Part shown: in pieces, positions 35,494 through 46,960 of the stretch
Position numbering within the stretch: position 1 is the first letter of the stretch
How the letters are laid out: every line of letters begins with the position of its first letter
Origin: Apis mellifera
Lineage: Eukaryota; Arthropoda; Insecta; Hymenoptera; Apidae
DNA: 64,000 nt
Reading direction: 5' to 3'
NCBI RefSeq assembly: GCF_003254395.2
Contig: NC_037643.1
Location: 13,596,963 to 13,660,962 of the forward strand
Position numbers and translations under genes: made by a program
The notes under the pieces: model-generated
What the model was told of the DNA's origin: nothing
What the model saw: the letters and a program-made list of their open reading frames with translations, nothing else
The model's database searches: none

Positions 35494-36352
35494 AGGGTGT
35501 TCCAAAATTAACGCAAGATTCGAATTAAATATAAAAGAGAATTTTTGGATATTTATTTTTTAAGCGAGTCATAAAGTACGTAGGATAGAGTTATTTATGG
35601 AATAACACAAACTTTTCATCACCTTTCCGCACAATCGTGGCTGAATTTCGTCGATGCAGCGTTCAATTTCCTCTTGCGACGCGCGTGTGGTTGCGGGATC
35701 GTCGACGTAGACCTTTCGCTTCAAATAATCCCATAAGAAGAAATCTAATGGGGTTAAATCGCACGATCCAGGGGGCCAATTCCGATCACCGAAACGAGAG
35801 AGTACGCGACCAGGAAACGTCTCGTGCGGTGATCGAATCGTTTCATTGGCTGCAAGGCACGTGGCACCGTCTCGTTGAAACCGCGTATCGGCCGCGTCAA
35901 TATCGTCCAATTTCGGCAGAAAGAACCGCGTTATCGCGGCGCGATATCGAGCGCCGTTAACAGTCGCTGCTCGACCAGCCTCGTTCTCAAAAAAGCACGG
36001 TCCGACGACGCCTCCTGGCCAAAATCCGCGCCAAACGGTGACGCGTCGCGGGTCGTGCATTCGTTTTTCGCTAATCGCGCGTGGCTTCTCCGAACCCCAA
36101 ACGCGGCAATTTTGCCAATTAACGAAGCCATCGAGGCGAAAATGCGCTTCGTCGCTTAGGATTATTTTGCTGGAAAAACCAGCATCCACTTTTTCACGAT
36201 TAATAATCCGTTCCACGTTGTTGTATCGTGTAACGCTCCATTTTCACCAACCCTAAACTCTTGGCTGTCAAACTGTTCTTTCTTCAGGCTTGCCAACGAC
36301 TTGACGCAAAATGGCGGCAAATTCAAATCTTGCGTTAATTTTGGGACACCCT
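35494..36352 (-). mobile_element. Deleted mariner-type transposon, DD41D (rosa-like)
   Basis: The element is bounded by inverted 34 bp ends, AGGGTGTYCCAAAATTAACG... at 35494-35527 and its reverse complement at 36319-36352. Both lie next to TA, as expected for IS630-Tc1-mariner insertion. Its length of about 0.86 kb is short for the family, which is usually near 1.3 kb. The transposase reads leftward. At the right end an ATG at 36241-36239 opens MERYTIQQR, a typical transposase start. The frame then shifts and jumps straight into the catalytic domain, so the DNA-binding half is missing. The copy cannot be autonomous, but its ends look intact and might still be moved by a full-length relative. 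Confidence 0.85.
35569..36216 (-). pseudogene. Mariner transposase catalytic fragment, DD41D
   Basis: This is an open frame of 215 codons with no internal stop, covering the DDE/D catalytic domain of an IS630-Tc1-mariner transposase. This domain cuts the transposon ends and joins them to a TA target. The three metal-binding aspartates are visible: D22 in LSDEAHF, D116 in FQRDGAT and D158 in LTPLDFF. There are 41 residues between the second and third, the spacing that defines the DD41D or rosa group. Family motifs WGSEKPR, WPPGSCDLTPLDFFLWDYLK and a C-terminal region are present. The N-terminal helix-turn-helix half, roughly 130-150 residues, is gone. The listed start is a GTG and not a real initiation codon. 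Some conserved positions are altered: the usual SPDL is SCDL, and the histidine usually found after QDGAT is missing. These changes suggest decay. Assignment to the superfamily is firm, to the group fairly firm. Confidence 0.85.
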
Positions 36353-36909
36353 TTATTACAATTTGTACACTTTTTAAAACTATCTTCGATTAAAGAAATC
36401 TTCTTTCATATTTTTATTAAAATAAACAATTCTAAAATTAAATTTATCTTATTAAGCTCATCTTGTATCTTGAATATACTACTGTTTTGATTATTATTTC
36501 ACAAAATTTCTCTTCAACTGTCAAACTGTTCTTTCTTCAAGCTTGTCAACAACTTGATGCAAGAATGGCAGCAAATTCAAATCTTGCGTTAATTTTGGGA
36601 CACCCTTTATTATATAATCGAATTTTTACGTACGTAAAATCCTTTAAATGAAATTGACGGGTAATTTGTACACTTTTTAAAACTATCTTCAATTAAAAAA
36701 ATTTCTTTAATTCACTTTTAAATCTTCTTTCACATTTATGTTAAAATAAACAATTTCAAAATTAAATTTATCGAAGCTCATCTTGTATCTTGAATATTAT
36801 TCTATAAAATTTCTCTTTATCTGTCAAACTGTTCTTTCTTCAGGCTTGCCAACAACTTGATGCAAAATTGGCGGCAAATTCAAATCTTGCGTTAATTTTG
36901 GGACACCCT
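36264..36909. repeat. Right mariner end plus flank, present three times
   Basis: The 88 bp right-end block starting CTGTCAAACTGTTCTTTCTT and ending GGGACACCCT occurs at about 36264-36352, 36518-36606 and 36821-36909. The host-side DNA between them is also repeated: ATTTGTACACTTTTTAAAAC and GCTCATCTTGTATCTTGAAT occur after the first and second ends. The unit is therefore right end plus roughly 165-215 bp of flank, duplicated in tandem after insertion. The three ends stay close to identical, and the second and third carry no transposase sequence. Confidence 0.85.
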
Positions 36910-37700
36910 ATAGATGTTCGAGGAATATGCATATATCAAAATTTTGTGAAAGTATTATTAAGAGGAAAGAGAGGAAATTTAAACGTAGATTACATTATAT
37001 TATATAGAAATATAGATATTAGATATTCGAGGAGTATGCATAGAATTATTATTAAGAGGAAAGAGAGGAAATTTGAATTAATTTAATTTCGACACCTCTA
37101 ATGGAATAATGGGAAGAAAGGAAAAAATCTTATGATTTTGTATTATAAATATTCTTGAAGAAGAGACGAGATAAAGATTGTCGAAACTCATTGGCAAGAA
37201 TGACGACGACGAAAGAGCGGGAATATAATGGAACGAGGTGGAATTATCGCGGTATTACTTACGTTACGTACGAGCAGGGGTTAGGGGTTAATGCCCCAAA
37301 GCATATCGTCTACAGACGGAATCCCTTATGTGATTTTGTCCCCTGTTCGACAGCAGGGTGGGTTGTGTACGTACGAGAAATTCGAGCGAGTACATTCATG
37401 CTCACGACGGAGGAACGGAGCAGCGACGACGAGTCGGAGAGAAGAAGGTTGTTGAACGAGATGGAATAGGGTAGGTTCCCCGAAGTTAGACCTCGGCTTC
37501 GACCTAATTCGAAAGCGGGGACAGTTTCTCGACGGAACGAAAAGGGAAGTTTCGGTGCGAACAAAGGGAACGATTCGTATTTTAGTCTCTCGTTGAAAGA
37601 AAGATTCGAATTTCTTGTCTCTTCGATAGTTAGGAGAATTATTTCTATTTCCAATAGAAGAATCATAAAGTTCAGAACGTGGAGTTTAAAGGTAAATTTA
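36910..37700. other. Spacer with a small two-copy repeat
   Basis: 36910-37090 contains two units, about 105 bp apart, of GATGTTCGAGGAATATGCAT and AAGAGGAAAGAGAGGAAATTT. 37100-37700 is GC-balanced unique DNA, with an open frame of 104 codons at 37155-37469 (plus) and one of 118 at 37310-37666 (minus) over the same DNA. Neither is recognised, and the palindromic TACGTACGTAC-like stretch near 37267 and 37366 is the only other item seen. Confidence 0.4.
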
Positions 37701-40020
37701 AAAAGGACAGTTTGTTATTTCAATTCACTTAAAGATTTACACTGCAAGATTAATGGATTAATCTTCGAGGAACATTTTACTTTTACGTTTTAGAATTAAA
37801 TCGATTTTTAAAAATTTCTTTTATCGAATCTTTAAGAAAAATCGGATGGCTACTTTGTTCGTATGAAAACTGGTCAATATTTATAAAATTTACTGTAAGA
37901 TTGTCCTATTAATCTTCGAGAAACATTTTATTTTACTTTATTATTCCAATTTGAGAGAGAATTAAATCGACTCTCGATTTTTAAAAATTTCTTTTATAGA
38001 ATCTTTAAGAAAAATCGAACTTTGTTTGCACCAAAACTCGTTAATATTTATAAAATTTACTTTAAGATTGTCTATTAATTTTCGAGGAACATTTTACTTT
38101 ATTTTATTATTTCACTTTGAGAAAGAATTAAATCGACTCTCGATTTCTAAAAATTTCTTTTATCGAATCTTTAAGAAAAATTGAATGGCTACTTTGTATG
38201 TACCAAAACTCTTCAATACTTATAAAATTTACTTTATAAAAGAGAATTAAATCGACTCGATTTCCAAAAGTTTCTTTTAAAAATTTCGAAAGAAGAAAAA
38301 TCGAATGGTTACTTTGTTCGCATGAAGACTTCTTAATACTTGTAAAATTTATTTTAAAATTGCGTTATATAAATAATTGATCTTTGTTCTAAAAGAAAAT
38401 TAAATTAACTCGATTTCTAAAAGTTTCTTCCGTCCAATCTTTTAAAAAATGGTTATGGTCATTCTGTTCACACCAAAATTCAATATTTATAAAATTTAGT
38501 TTAAGGTTACTTAAAATTATATAATGACTTTTGCTCTGAAAGAGAATTAAATCGACTCGATTTCTTCGAATCTTTAAAAAAATGGCTATGGTTACTTTGT
38601 TTGTATCAAAATTTATCAACTCCTCAATACTTGTAAAATTTACTTTAAGATTATTCTATTAATCTTCGAGGAACATTTTATTTTACTTTATTTTTTATTT
38701 CACTTTATTATTCCACTTTGAAAGAGAGTTAAATCGACTCGATCTTCGAATAAAAAAAAAAATGGCTATGGTCATTCTGTTCACTGTTCACAAAACTCAT
38801 CAATACTTATAAAATTTACTTTAAATTACGTTATTCTATCTTTGCTCTAAAAGAAAATTAAATTAACTCGATTTCTAAAAGTTTCTTCCATCCAATCTTT
38901 TTAAAAAAAGACTATGATTATTCTGTTCACACCAAAACTCCTCAACACTTATAAAATTTACTTTGCACTATTGATCTTTGTTCTGAAAGAAAATTAAATT
39001 AACTCGATTTCTAAAAATTTCTTTTAAAAATTTCGAAAGAAGAAAAATCAAATAACTACTTTGTTCACACCAAAATTCGTCAATACTTACAAAATTTACT
39101 TTAACATTATCCTATTGATCTTTGCTCTGAAAGAGAATCATCAAATGGACTCGATTTCTAAAAGTTTCTTCCATCGAATCTTCAAAAAAAATAGCTATAC
39201 TTATTCTGTTCACATCAAAACTCGTCAATCCTTATAAAATTTTTAACTTTAACATTACGTTATCTTATTAATCTTTGCTCCGAAAGAGAATTAAATCAAC
39301 TCGATTTCTAAAACTTTCTTCCATCGAATCTTCAAAAAAATAGCTATACTTATTCTGTTCATACCAAAACTCGTCAATACTTATAAAATTTACTTTAAAT
39401 TACGTTATTCTATCTTTGCTCTGAAACAAAATAAAATTAACTCGATTTTTAAAAATTTCTTCCATCCAATCATTAAAAAAATTCTATTCACACCAAAACT
39501 CGTCAATCCTTATAAAATTTTTAACTTTAACATTACGTTATCATATTGATCTTTGCTCTTAAAGAGAATTAAATCAACTCGATTTCTAAAACTTTCTTCT
39601 ATCGAATCTTCAAAAAAATAACTATACTTATGTTCACACCAAAACTCAATACTTATAAAATTTACTTTAAATTACGTTATTCTATCTTTGCTCTGAAACA
39701 AAATGAAATTAACTCGATTTCTAAAAATTTCTTCCGTCCAATCTTTAAAAAAATGGCTATTCTATTCTCACCAAAACTTGTCAATCCTTATAAAATTTTT
39801 AACTTTAACATCACGTTATCATATTGATCTTTGCTCTGAAAGAGAATTAAATCAATTCGATTTCTAAAACTTTCTTCCATCCAATCTTTAAAAAAATTCT
39901 ATTCACACCAAACTTGTCAATCCTTATAAAATTTTTAACTTTAACATCACGTTATCATATTGATCTTTGCTCTTAAAGAGAATTAAATCAACTCGATTTC
40001 CAAAGCTTTCTTCGATTTCG
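37701..40020. repeat. Long tandem array, units about 110-170 bp
   Basis: About 2.3 kb of units made from GGCTACTTTGTTCACACC, AAAACTCGTCAATACTTATA, AAATTTACTTTAA, GATCTTTGCTCTGAAAGAGA, ATTAAATCGACTCGATTTCT and AAAAGTTTCTTCCATCGAAT. About sixteen units. Both edges are CpG-richer than the core: ATTCGTGTGTT-type and TTCGATTTCGTCTTAGCC words lie at the right and TCGAGGAACATTTTACTTTT at the left. Neighbouring units near 39190-39420 and 39530-39700 are the most alike. Confidence 0.85.
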
Positions 40021-40196
40021 TCTTAGCCTTCAAAAAAAAGTTCGAATGGCTACTTTGTTAAAAATGCAGCCGGTGTAAATCACTCGCCATTGAAACTCCC
40101 TCCCTCCCTCCCTCCCTCCATTTCATCCGGTAAAAAATAGCAGGAGGAGAGAGAGAGAGAGAGAGAGAGAGTGTCGTGAGGTCACCCCGTGGCCGG

Positions 40197-40204
40197 TATA
40201 AATA
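40197..40204 (+). promoter_or_regulatory. TATA-box-like motif TATAAATA
   Basis: A consensus TATAAATA in the context GGCCGGTATAAATATTTG, inside a CpG island. A start site would fall near 40227, but I see no clear initiator there, so function is uncertain. Confidence 0.25.
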
Positions 40205-40560
40205 TTTGAAGTCCCGAATTAAGACGAGATGATAAAGCGGTTCCAAGTAACCGATCCACCGGGTTCTGGCTCGTATCACGCACTTCTCCCCGTCCCCAAC
40301 CGGCGAATGCCCCACCGTCGCTATCTGACCTCCGCTCTATCTCTCGCCAAGCCGGTCGTCTGTTCCACCATACGATCCACCGACCGCATCCGTGGATCGG
40401 GCGGCAGGGGGAGGGAGAGCGCGTGGTGGCCTCTTTGGTGGCCGTTCTTCCCTCTCGAGGAAGCCTGTCAATCTCGAGTGACGAGGCTTTGCGCACTCGT
40501 TCCTATATCCACGCACCAGGGGGAACAGACGACCACTTCATGAAACCGCCTCGCGTGCGA

Positions 40561-40568
40561 TGACGTCA
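40561..40568. promoter_or_regulatory. Perfect CRE palindrome TGACGTCA
   Basis: The full 8 bp cAMP-response element, the binding site of CREB/ATF bZIP dimers, in a CpG-rich context (GCGATGACGTCAGGAGG). An 8 bp match is expected by chance about once per 65 kb in random DNA, so its position in an island with a TATA box is the only added support. Confidence 0.3.
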
Positions 40569-40740
40569 GGAGGCGACGCCCGACAACGAAACCGGGACGT
40601 GCACGCGCCCGTGTAATACTCTTTCTTCTTTTTCCTTTTTCTTAGAAAAGAGGAAGAAGAAATTGTCGAAATTTTGGATAACGGATTGTTATCGTGGAGA
40701 AAATTGGATGGGTTCGAAGGGGATTTTAAATTGGATATTC

Positions 40741-42750
40741 GTGTGAAATTACGATATATGTATTGGGAAAAAAGGAAAGGAAGGAAGAAGAATGAATAAT
40801 TGGATAAATTTTTAAGAGGAAGGAATCATTGCTGTTCTTCGATCGATTTAAAAAAAATCGATCTCTTTACAATATGCATATATATATCGGAAAAAAGAAA
40901 AGAAGAATTGGATAAATTTCTAAGAGAAAAAAATCATTGCTGTTCTTCGATCGATCGATTTAAAAAAAATCGTAAGCCGTAATGAAATTAGAAACAGAAT
41001 CGATCTCTTTATAATATACGTATATATATTGGAAAAAAAGAAAAGAAAAATTGGACAAAAGAAAAATTAAATAAATTTCTAAAAGGAAAGGAAAGGAATC
41101 GTTGCTGTTCAAGCGATCGATTTAAAAAAAATCGTGTACCAAAGAAATTAGAAATTGATCTCTTTACAATATACGTATATATATTCGAAAAAGGAAAGAA
41201 AAGAAGAAGAATGAATAATTTAATAAATTTTTAAGAGGGAAGGAAATTAGAAATCGATTTACAATAGGCATATATATATATATATTGGAAAAAAAAAAAA
41301 GAAAAGAAAAGAAGAATTAGATAAATTTCTAAGAGAGAAGGAATCGTTGCTGTTCTTAAAAAAAATCGTGTACTAATAAAATTAGAAATCGATCTTTTTA
41401 CAATATGCATATATATATATTCGAAAAAAAAAAGAAAAGAAAAGAAGAAGAATGAATAATTGGATAAATTTCTAAGAAGGAAGGAAAAGAATTGTTGCTA
41501 TTCTTCGATTGATTTAAAAAAAATCGTATACCAATGAAATTAAAAATCAATCTCTACAATATGCGTATATATATATATATTGAAAAAAAAAGAAAAGAAG
41601 AAGAATGAACAATTGGATAAATTTCTAAGAGGGAAGGAAAAGAATCATTGTTGGAATCGTTCTTCGAGTGATCGATTTAAAAAAAATCGTGTACCAATGA
41701 AATTAGAAACGAAATCGATCTCTTTACAATATACGTATATATATTGAAAAAAAAGAAAAGAAAAGAAGAATTGGGTAAATTTCTAAGAAAAAGGAATCAT
41801 TGCTGTTCTTCGATCGATTTAAAAAAAATAATTGGATAAATTTCTAAGAAAGAAGAAAAAGAATTGTTGCTGGAATCGTTCTTCGAGTGATTTAAAAAAA
41901 ATCGTATACCAATGAAATTAGAAATCGATCTCTTTACAATATACGTATATATATTGAAAAAAAAGAAAAGAAAAGAAAGGAAGAATTGGATAAATTTCTA
42001 AGAGGAAGGAATCATTGCTGTTCTTAAAAAATACCAATAAAATTAGAAATCGATCTCTTTACAATATGCATATATATATTCGGAAAAAAAAGAAAAAAAG
42101 AAGAATGAATAATTGGATAAATTTCTAAGAAGGAAGAAAAAGATTTGTTGCTGGAATCGTTCTTCAAGTGATCGATTGAAAAAAAATCGTGTACAGCAAT
42201 GAAATTAGAAATCGATCTTTTTACAATATACATATATATATATATTGAAAAAAAAGAAAAGAAAAGAAGAATTGGGTAAATTTCTAAGAGAAAAGAAATC
42301 GTTGCTATTTTTCGAGTGATCGATTTAAAAAAAATCGTGTACCAATAAAATTAGAAATCGATCTCTTTACAATATGCGTATATATATTGAAAAAAAAGAA
42401 AAGAAAAGAAGAAAAATGAATAATTGGATAAATTTCTAAGAGGGAAGGAAAAGAATCGTTGCTGGAATTGTTCTTCGAATGTACCAATAAAATTAGAAAT
42501 CGATCTTTTTACAATATGCATGTATGTATATATATATATTGAAAAAAAAGAAAAGAAAAGAAAAGAAGAATTGGATAAATTTCCAAGAGAAAGAAATCGT
42601 TGCCGTTCTTAAAAAAAATCGTGTGCCAATAAAATTAGAAATCGATCTCTTTGCAATATACGTATATATATTGAAAAAAAAGAAAAGAAAAGGAAGGAAG
42701 AATTGGATAAATTTCCAAGAGGGAAGGAATCGTTGCTGTTCCTCGAATAA
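40741..42750. repeat. Long tandem array, units about 60-160 bp
   Basis: Units carry ATTGGATAAATTTCTAAGAG, GGAATCGTTGCTGTTCTTCG, ATCGATTTAAAAAAAATCGT, ACCAATGAAATTAGAAATCG, ATCTCTTTACAATATACGTA and a purine run AAAAGAAAAGAAAAGAAG. GGATAAATTT starts near 40802, 40910, 41321, 41464, 41614, 41989, 42115, 42426, 42574 and 42706, among others. About fourteen units. The left flank (40660-40770) holds GAAATTACGATATATGTATT, a CpG-richer relative. Each unit contains ATCGATTT-A(n)-TCGT, an A/T-rich short inverted word that could bend DNA. Confidence 0.85.
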
Positions 42751-43850
42751 AAGGGACGCGGGATATTCGTGAGAAGAGGTGTTGCAGACACGCGTCAGAC
42801 CCGCGACCATCCGTCGCCGATAATCAACGTCCGCTCTTTCCGCCCGAAATATCCTACCACTGTTGAGATAGATAGATGCCCATTAACCAACCTCGACGAG
42901 CTCGCGCGTTTCTGCATCGAAATTATCCAAGTAGCTTCGGGACACGAGAACTTAATGGAACACTATTAATGGAACCCGATGAAAACGGGGAAGGGGAAGG
43001 GAGGGGATGCTTTTTTTCGCTCGGTAAAAGATTCCCCTTCGTCTTCACAATTTTCCCTGCTTAATAATTTCAATCTCTTCTTGGGTTCCAGTTTACAAAT
43101 CCAGATTCTTCCAGATTGTAATTCAATTCGACCGAACGTACTTGAAAAAATTATTATTCCTTCAATGATAATCTTGTGAATGAAATTTTTGATAGCAATA
43201 CAGAGAAAGTGAAATAAATCCTGTGAGGAATATTTCACTCGAGAATTATTGTTCAAAGATCGAGAAAGATAAATTTTTAAAACAGAAAGTAAAAATTCTC
43301 TCTCTCTCTCGTCAAGATTTTTCCACAGAGAGAAAGAGAGAGAGAATCGGGGGACCCGCCGGGTAGCCGCCATTAATCAAGCTTGAATGGTATCAGCGTC
43401 CAAGGCTTGATCGCGATCGATCGCGGGCTAATCAGGCCTGCTCTAACAAGAGTAACCAACCGAAGATTAATTCCAGGCAGGATAATAATTCTCGATCGGG
43501 AGAAGGAGGCTTTATAGCCGGCTACGTCTCTATTTATCTCCGCCACTCCGACAGAAGGGTTTTCTTAACCGTTGTTGCGTGGAAACAATTGTTAAGACGT
43601 TGGCTAATAAGAAGACTAGCTTCCCCGTCTCGATTAGTTCGAAGCATTTTCTAATCCATCTCTTCTTTCGACGATGCGTGTTCATATATTTGTACTTTTA
43701 TCTCGTCGAATATCGAGAAACGATTTTAAATTGACAGTATTGCATTTTTGGAAATCTTTTTGTATAAATTAATTTTATTAAAAACGTAGGAGAATATTAG
43801 AACTGTACAGCGTAGAAAAGTTGAGAAAAGATAATCGTTACCATCGAAAA
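42751..43850. other. Gene-free mixed region
   Basis: Moderately GC-rich at 42760-43060 and 43360-43640, AT-rich between. Contains (TC)n near 43299 and AGAGAGAAAGAGAGAGAG near 43327, and a CGATCGCGATCGATCGCG stretch near 43410. An open minus frame of 135 codons (42966-43373) is unrecognised. Nothing else stands out. Confidence 0.4.
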
Positions 43851-45130
43851 AAGTAAGTGCAATTAAAATTTCGAATAAAGTTACTCGAAGCGATACCATT
43901 TATATATTCATATATTCAAATAATTCGACTTTCCAGGATGGTTAAAATTTTTCGATCGAATCGATCACGGTTCGAGAAACGGAGAGATACGTTGGTTGGA
44001 AAACGGCGCGGCCGTCTTAAAATAAAATCAGCAAGCGGAATCGAGGCCGAGAAAAGGGGAGAGTAGTGGAGTAGTACGTAGAGCAGGTAGCGGCACGGGT
44101 ACGGGAGATCGTTCGAGCCGCAATCCAGTAGGACGTGCCTTGATGCGCCGTGGTGGCTCGAGATACGTGCGCGAAGATGCTACCACTTCTTGCCTCGCAA
44201 CTAGCCTTTGGTAATGGTGGCCGTGGCAAGTGCATCGAGAGCAAGCCGGCCCCTCGGGATAATTTCCCTTCGAGAAAATAACAGGGTGGCGAAGGGACGC
44301 CTGGAACGATGCTACCCGGGCCCCCTTCGTTTCTTCGTATCTACTTGCATACCTATGGAAACAAAGACGGGTGTGTATCGATATTACCGACGCGGCTTGC
44401 AATTTTTGCTTTACCATCAGAGATGGGCGAGGGGAGCGGATTTGGAGAGTTTCAGGCGTACAGGTTAGGTGTGTGTGCGACGAGGTGTGATCGTTTCTTT
44501 CTCGAAGTATTATTATAAGAAGATGGAAATAGGATATCGTGGAAAGGAGGAAACATTTTTAACCGTGTAGTTTGAAGAATTGTGAATTCGAGTTGGATCG
44601 ATATCGTGGGAAGAAGAGTGGAAACGTGACTTGAAAATTCTTCGAAAAATTCCAAACAATTATAAGGCGTAAAAAAAAGAGATCCGAGTAACGTGCGGTG
44701 TCGTGTGCGTGTAATAAGCTTAACCTGCAATTTATCGAAGGTCGTTTTCGAGTTTCGTGGAAGAGGCAAGAAAAATGCCATTCCACGCTTGTTATGCGAG
44801 ATTGTCACGCTCGCACAATGGCCGTGTGATCGCGCCGTGTGTCAAAGAGGCCGATGTTCAGCTTCAGTGACGACGGGTTAGCCAGTCGTTTCCCCGCCTC
44901 GAAATTTCTAAACGTTGCTTAATATGCCTGTGTCATCGTCATTGATGGCTCCAACGTATCGGCGGATGTCAATTTCGTTCGAGGATAGTAAACGGCGAAT
45001 AATGGCGTCTCGAAGACCAGTGTTGCTAGTCGTGACACAAACCATCTTAACGAGATCCTTTCCCTTCGTATATCCAAACATGTGTTTTTAAACGCGTGTC
45101 GCGTAAAAATTTCGCGCACTCGAAAACCAA
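43851..45130. other. Gene-free CpG-rich region
   Basis: CpG-rich, non-repetitive and open on both strands in several overlapping frames (for example 44028-44417 minus, 44452-44808 minus, 44208-44468 plus). None shows a known domain. The sequence complexity is the highest in the window, so this region and 58.2-60.4 kb are reasonable places to look for conserved non-coding elements or short exons. Confidence 0.4.
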
Positions 45131-46960
45131 CTCTGTTATTTTTCTAAATGAAATTTAATCATAAACATTGAATCTTTCGAAAAATTGTTATCGAATCGCG
45201 TTATCTTTATCTTCTAAAGAAAGAAAGAAAGAGAAAGAAAAAGTGATCGTATTGAGAAAAAACGGTGTGGCCTCTCGGTCGGTAATTTCGAGAGGGAAAT
45301 CGAGGCCACTTTTTCGCCCGTCGCGCCGTTAATCCCGAGGACTCGTTAATCTCTGCATCGGCGATGAATCGTGGTGGGCTCTCAACCCTCTCCTCGCAGG
45401 TGCGGCTCTTCCGTATCGAAGTTTAATTCCGGCACGGAGGGACGGGTGAAGGAGCGAACGCGTAGTAGTCGCTCTCTAACAAGGCGAACTCATTACCATT
45501 CGTCAATTTGACCTACGTTCCGCCGGAGTGACCAATGGCTCTCTATTCCGTGTAATGGGCCGAGCTCCGACATCCGTCACCGTGCCACTACGGGGGCGTT
45601 ATAACTGGAGCAACCCCCGCTCTGAACGTATCTCCCCGATTCGTTCCGTCGTGCCGACAGTTTGTTCGAATCGAATTATACTTGTACAATTGACTATACG
45701 ACGAATAGTTACGAATTAGCAACCGTTTCGAATTTTCTGTTTCGATCAATTGGACAAATCTCTCTACACGAATATTATTATTATCCTTATTAATACAATC
45801 TTGCAATTTATTCCAAACATCTCATAAAAATGAAACGAGAGATAGCAGGCGAAGTGAATCCTCGCGGAATCGCGAAACGAAAACACGTAAGGGGGAGAGG
45901 GGCAGAGTGTAGGTGGTCAGCAGGGCCAGGGGTTAAACGAGTCTCCACTAACGAGTTGACAAATCGAGTCTCGGGGGGGTCGTGGCGAAGTAGACCTATA
46001 AAGCGAAGCTCGGGGAGGGGAGAGGGGAGTTCACGTCGTACGTCGTATCACCCGTTACTGCGCTCCGACACGTTTATTGCTCTTGTTCGCGGCCTCGTAA
46101 CGAATGACTCCGACACGCAGGGAAAGGGGGAGCGAGACGAGAGCAGTTCTCGCTTCGTTAGAGGTGGCGCACGCATCGCTCGTCCAGCGCACGGATCTCG
46201 TAGTGAATATTTCTTTTCCGATCGAGTAAATGGACGCTTCTTACGTTACTTGTTTTTTTTTTTTTTATCGTACGTGATTCTTCGCGTGTAAAAATTAAGG
46301 TAAAATTATTTATGTTACTTTTTACTATATATATTATATGAACTTTCAATCTAATATTTTGACACGACGAATTCTTCGTATCGTGTTGATTATATTAAAT
46401 CAAACGAACTTCCATTTCCAACAAGTATGAAATTTCGATTTAACAAATTTCGTAACTTTTTTTTCACTTTGCGTGCGTAGGACGGAACGAAGAAGAAGAA
46501 GAAGAAGAGGAGGACGATAAATTGGAAGGGCAGGCGGAATCGTCCGATTAAGCGTAAACCTCCCCCGATCGATATAGGTTTAAAAGCGGCCTCTCTTCTG
46601 GAGATCCCCTTGCGGGCCGGGCCGGGCCTGGGCCGCAATACCTAACGGAGTTTATTCGACATTGTTGAATGGCGGCAGTTGTAAAAATGATAACGGATGA
46701 CCCGTGAGCCTCGCTGGCCCTCACGGGTAATGAAGTACGGTCAGCGTTGGCGGGAGATGCCCCCCCGAATGCCAGGGCCATCTCCTAGACCGCGTTCCCC
46801 TTGGACGACCTTACCAGCCACCGATTTACACCCCGCCGCCTCGCCCTCCTTCCTCCTTCCTCCCAGCCGATAATTTCCACCGATCATGTATTCATTCAGT
46901 TTAATCCGCCAACGATTGCGGATCGTTTCGACGATCATTCTTCCAATCTTGTCCAATGAT
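45131..46960. other. Gene-free mixed region with a TATAAAG-like site
   Basis: A plus frame of 153 codons at 45830-46291 has an ATG but is arginine/serine/glycine-rich, ends in phenylalanine from a T15 run, and is not recognised. Within it a TATAAAGC motif at about 45996 sits in CpG-rich DNA. (GAA)n occurs near 46487-46508. A GC-rich stretch at 46540-46870 is followed by an AT-rich flank that matches the first unit of the next array. Confidence 0.4.

Larger units (their letters stand above)
40021..40740. other. CpG island with promoter-like motifs
   Basis: GC-rich unique DNA with CTCCCTCCCTCCCTCC near 40097 and (GA)n at 40148-40171. It holds a TATAAATA box and a CRE palindrome, listed separately. 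Overlapping open frames on both strands at 40182-40543 are not recognised. Together these features suggest a regulatory island or promoter. I see no convincing first exon. Confidence 0.4.

Noticed and set aside
36463..37086. Short frames at 36463-36651 and 36868-37086 beginning or containing MAANSNLALILGHP
   Set aside because: This peptide is a translation of the mariner inverted end, which is present three times. It is not a gene.
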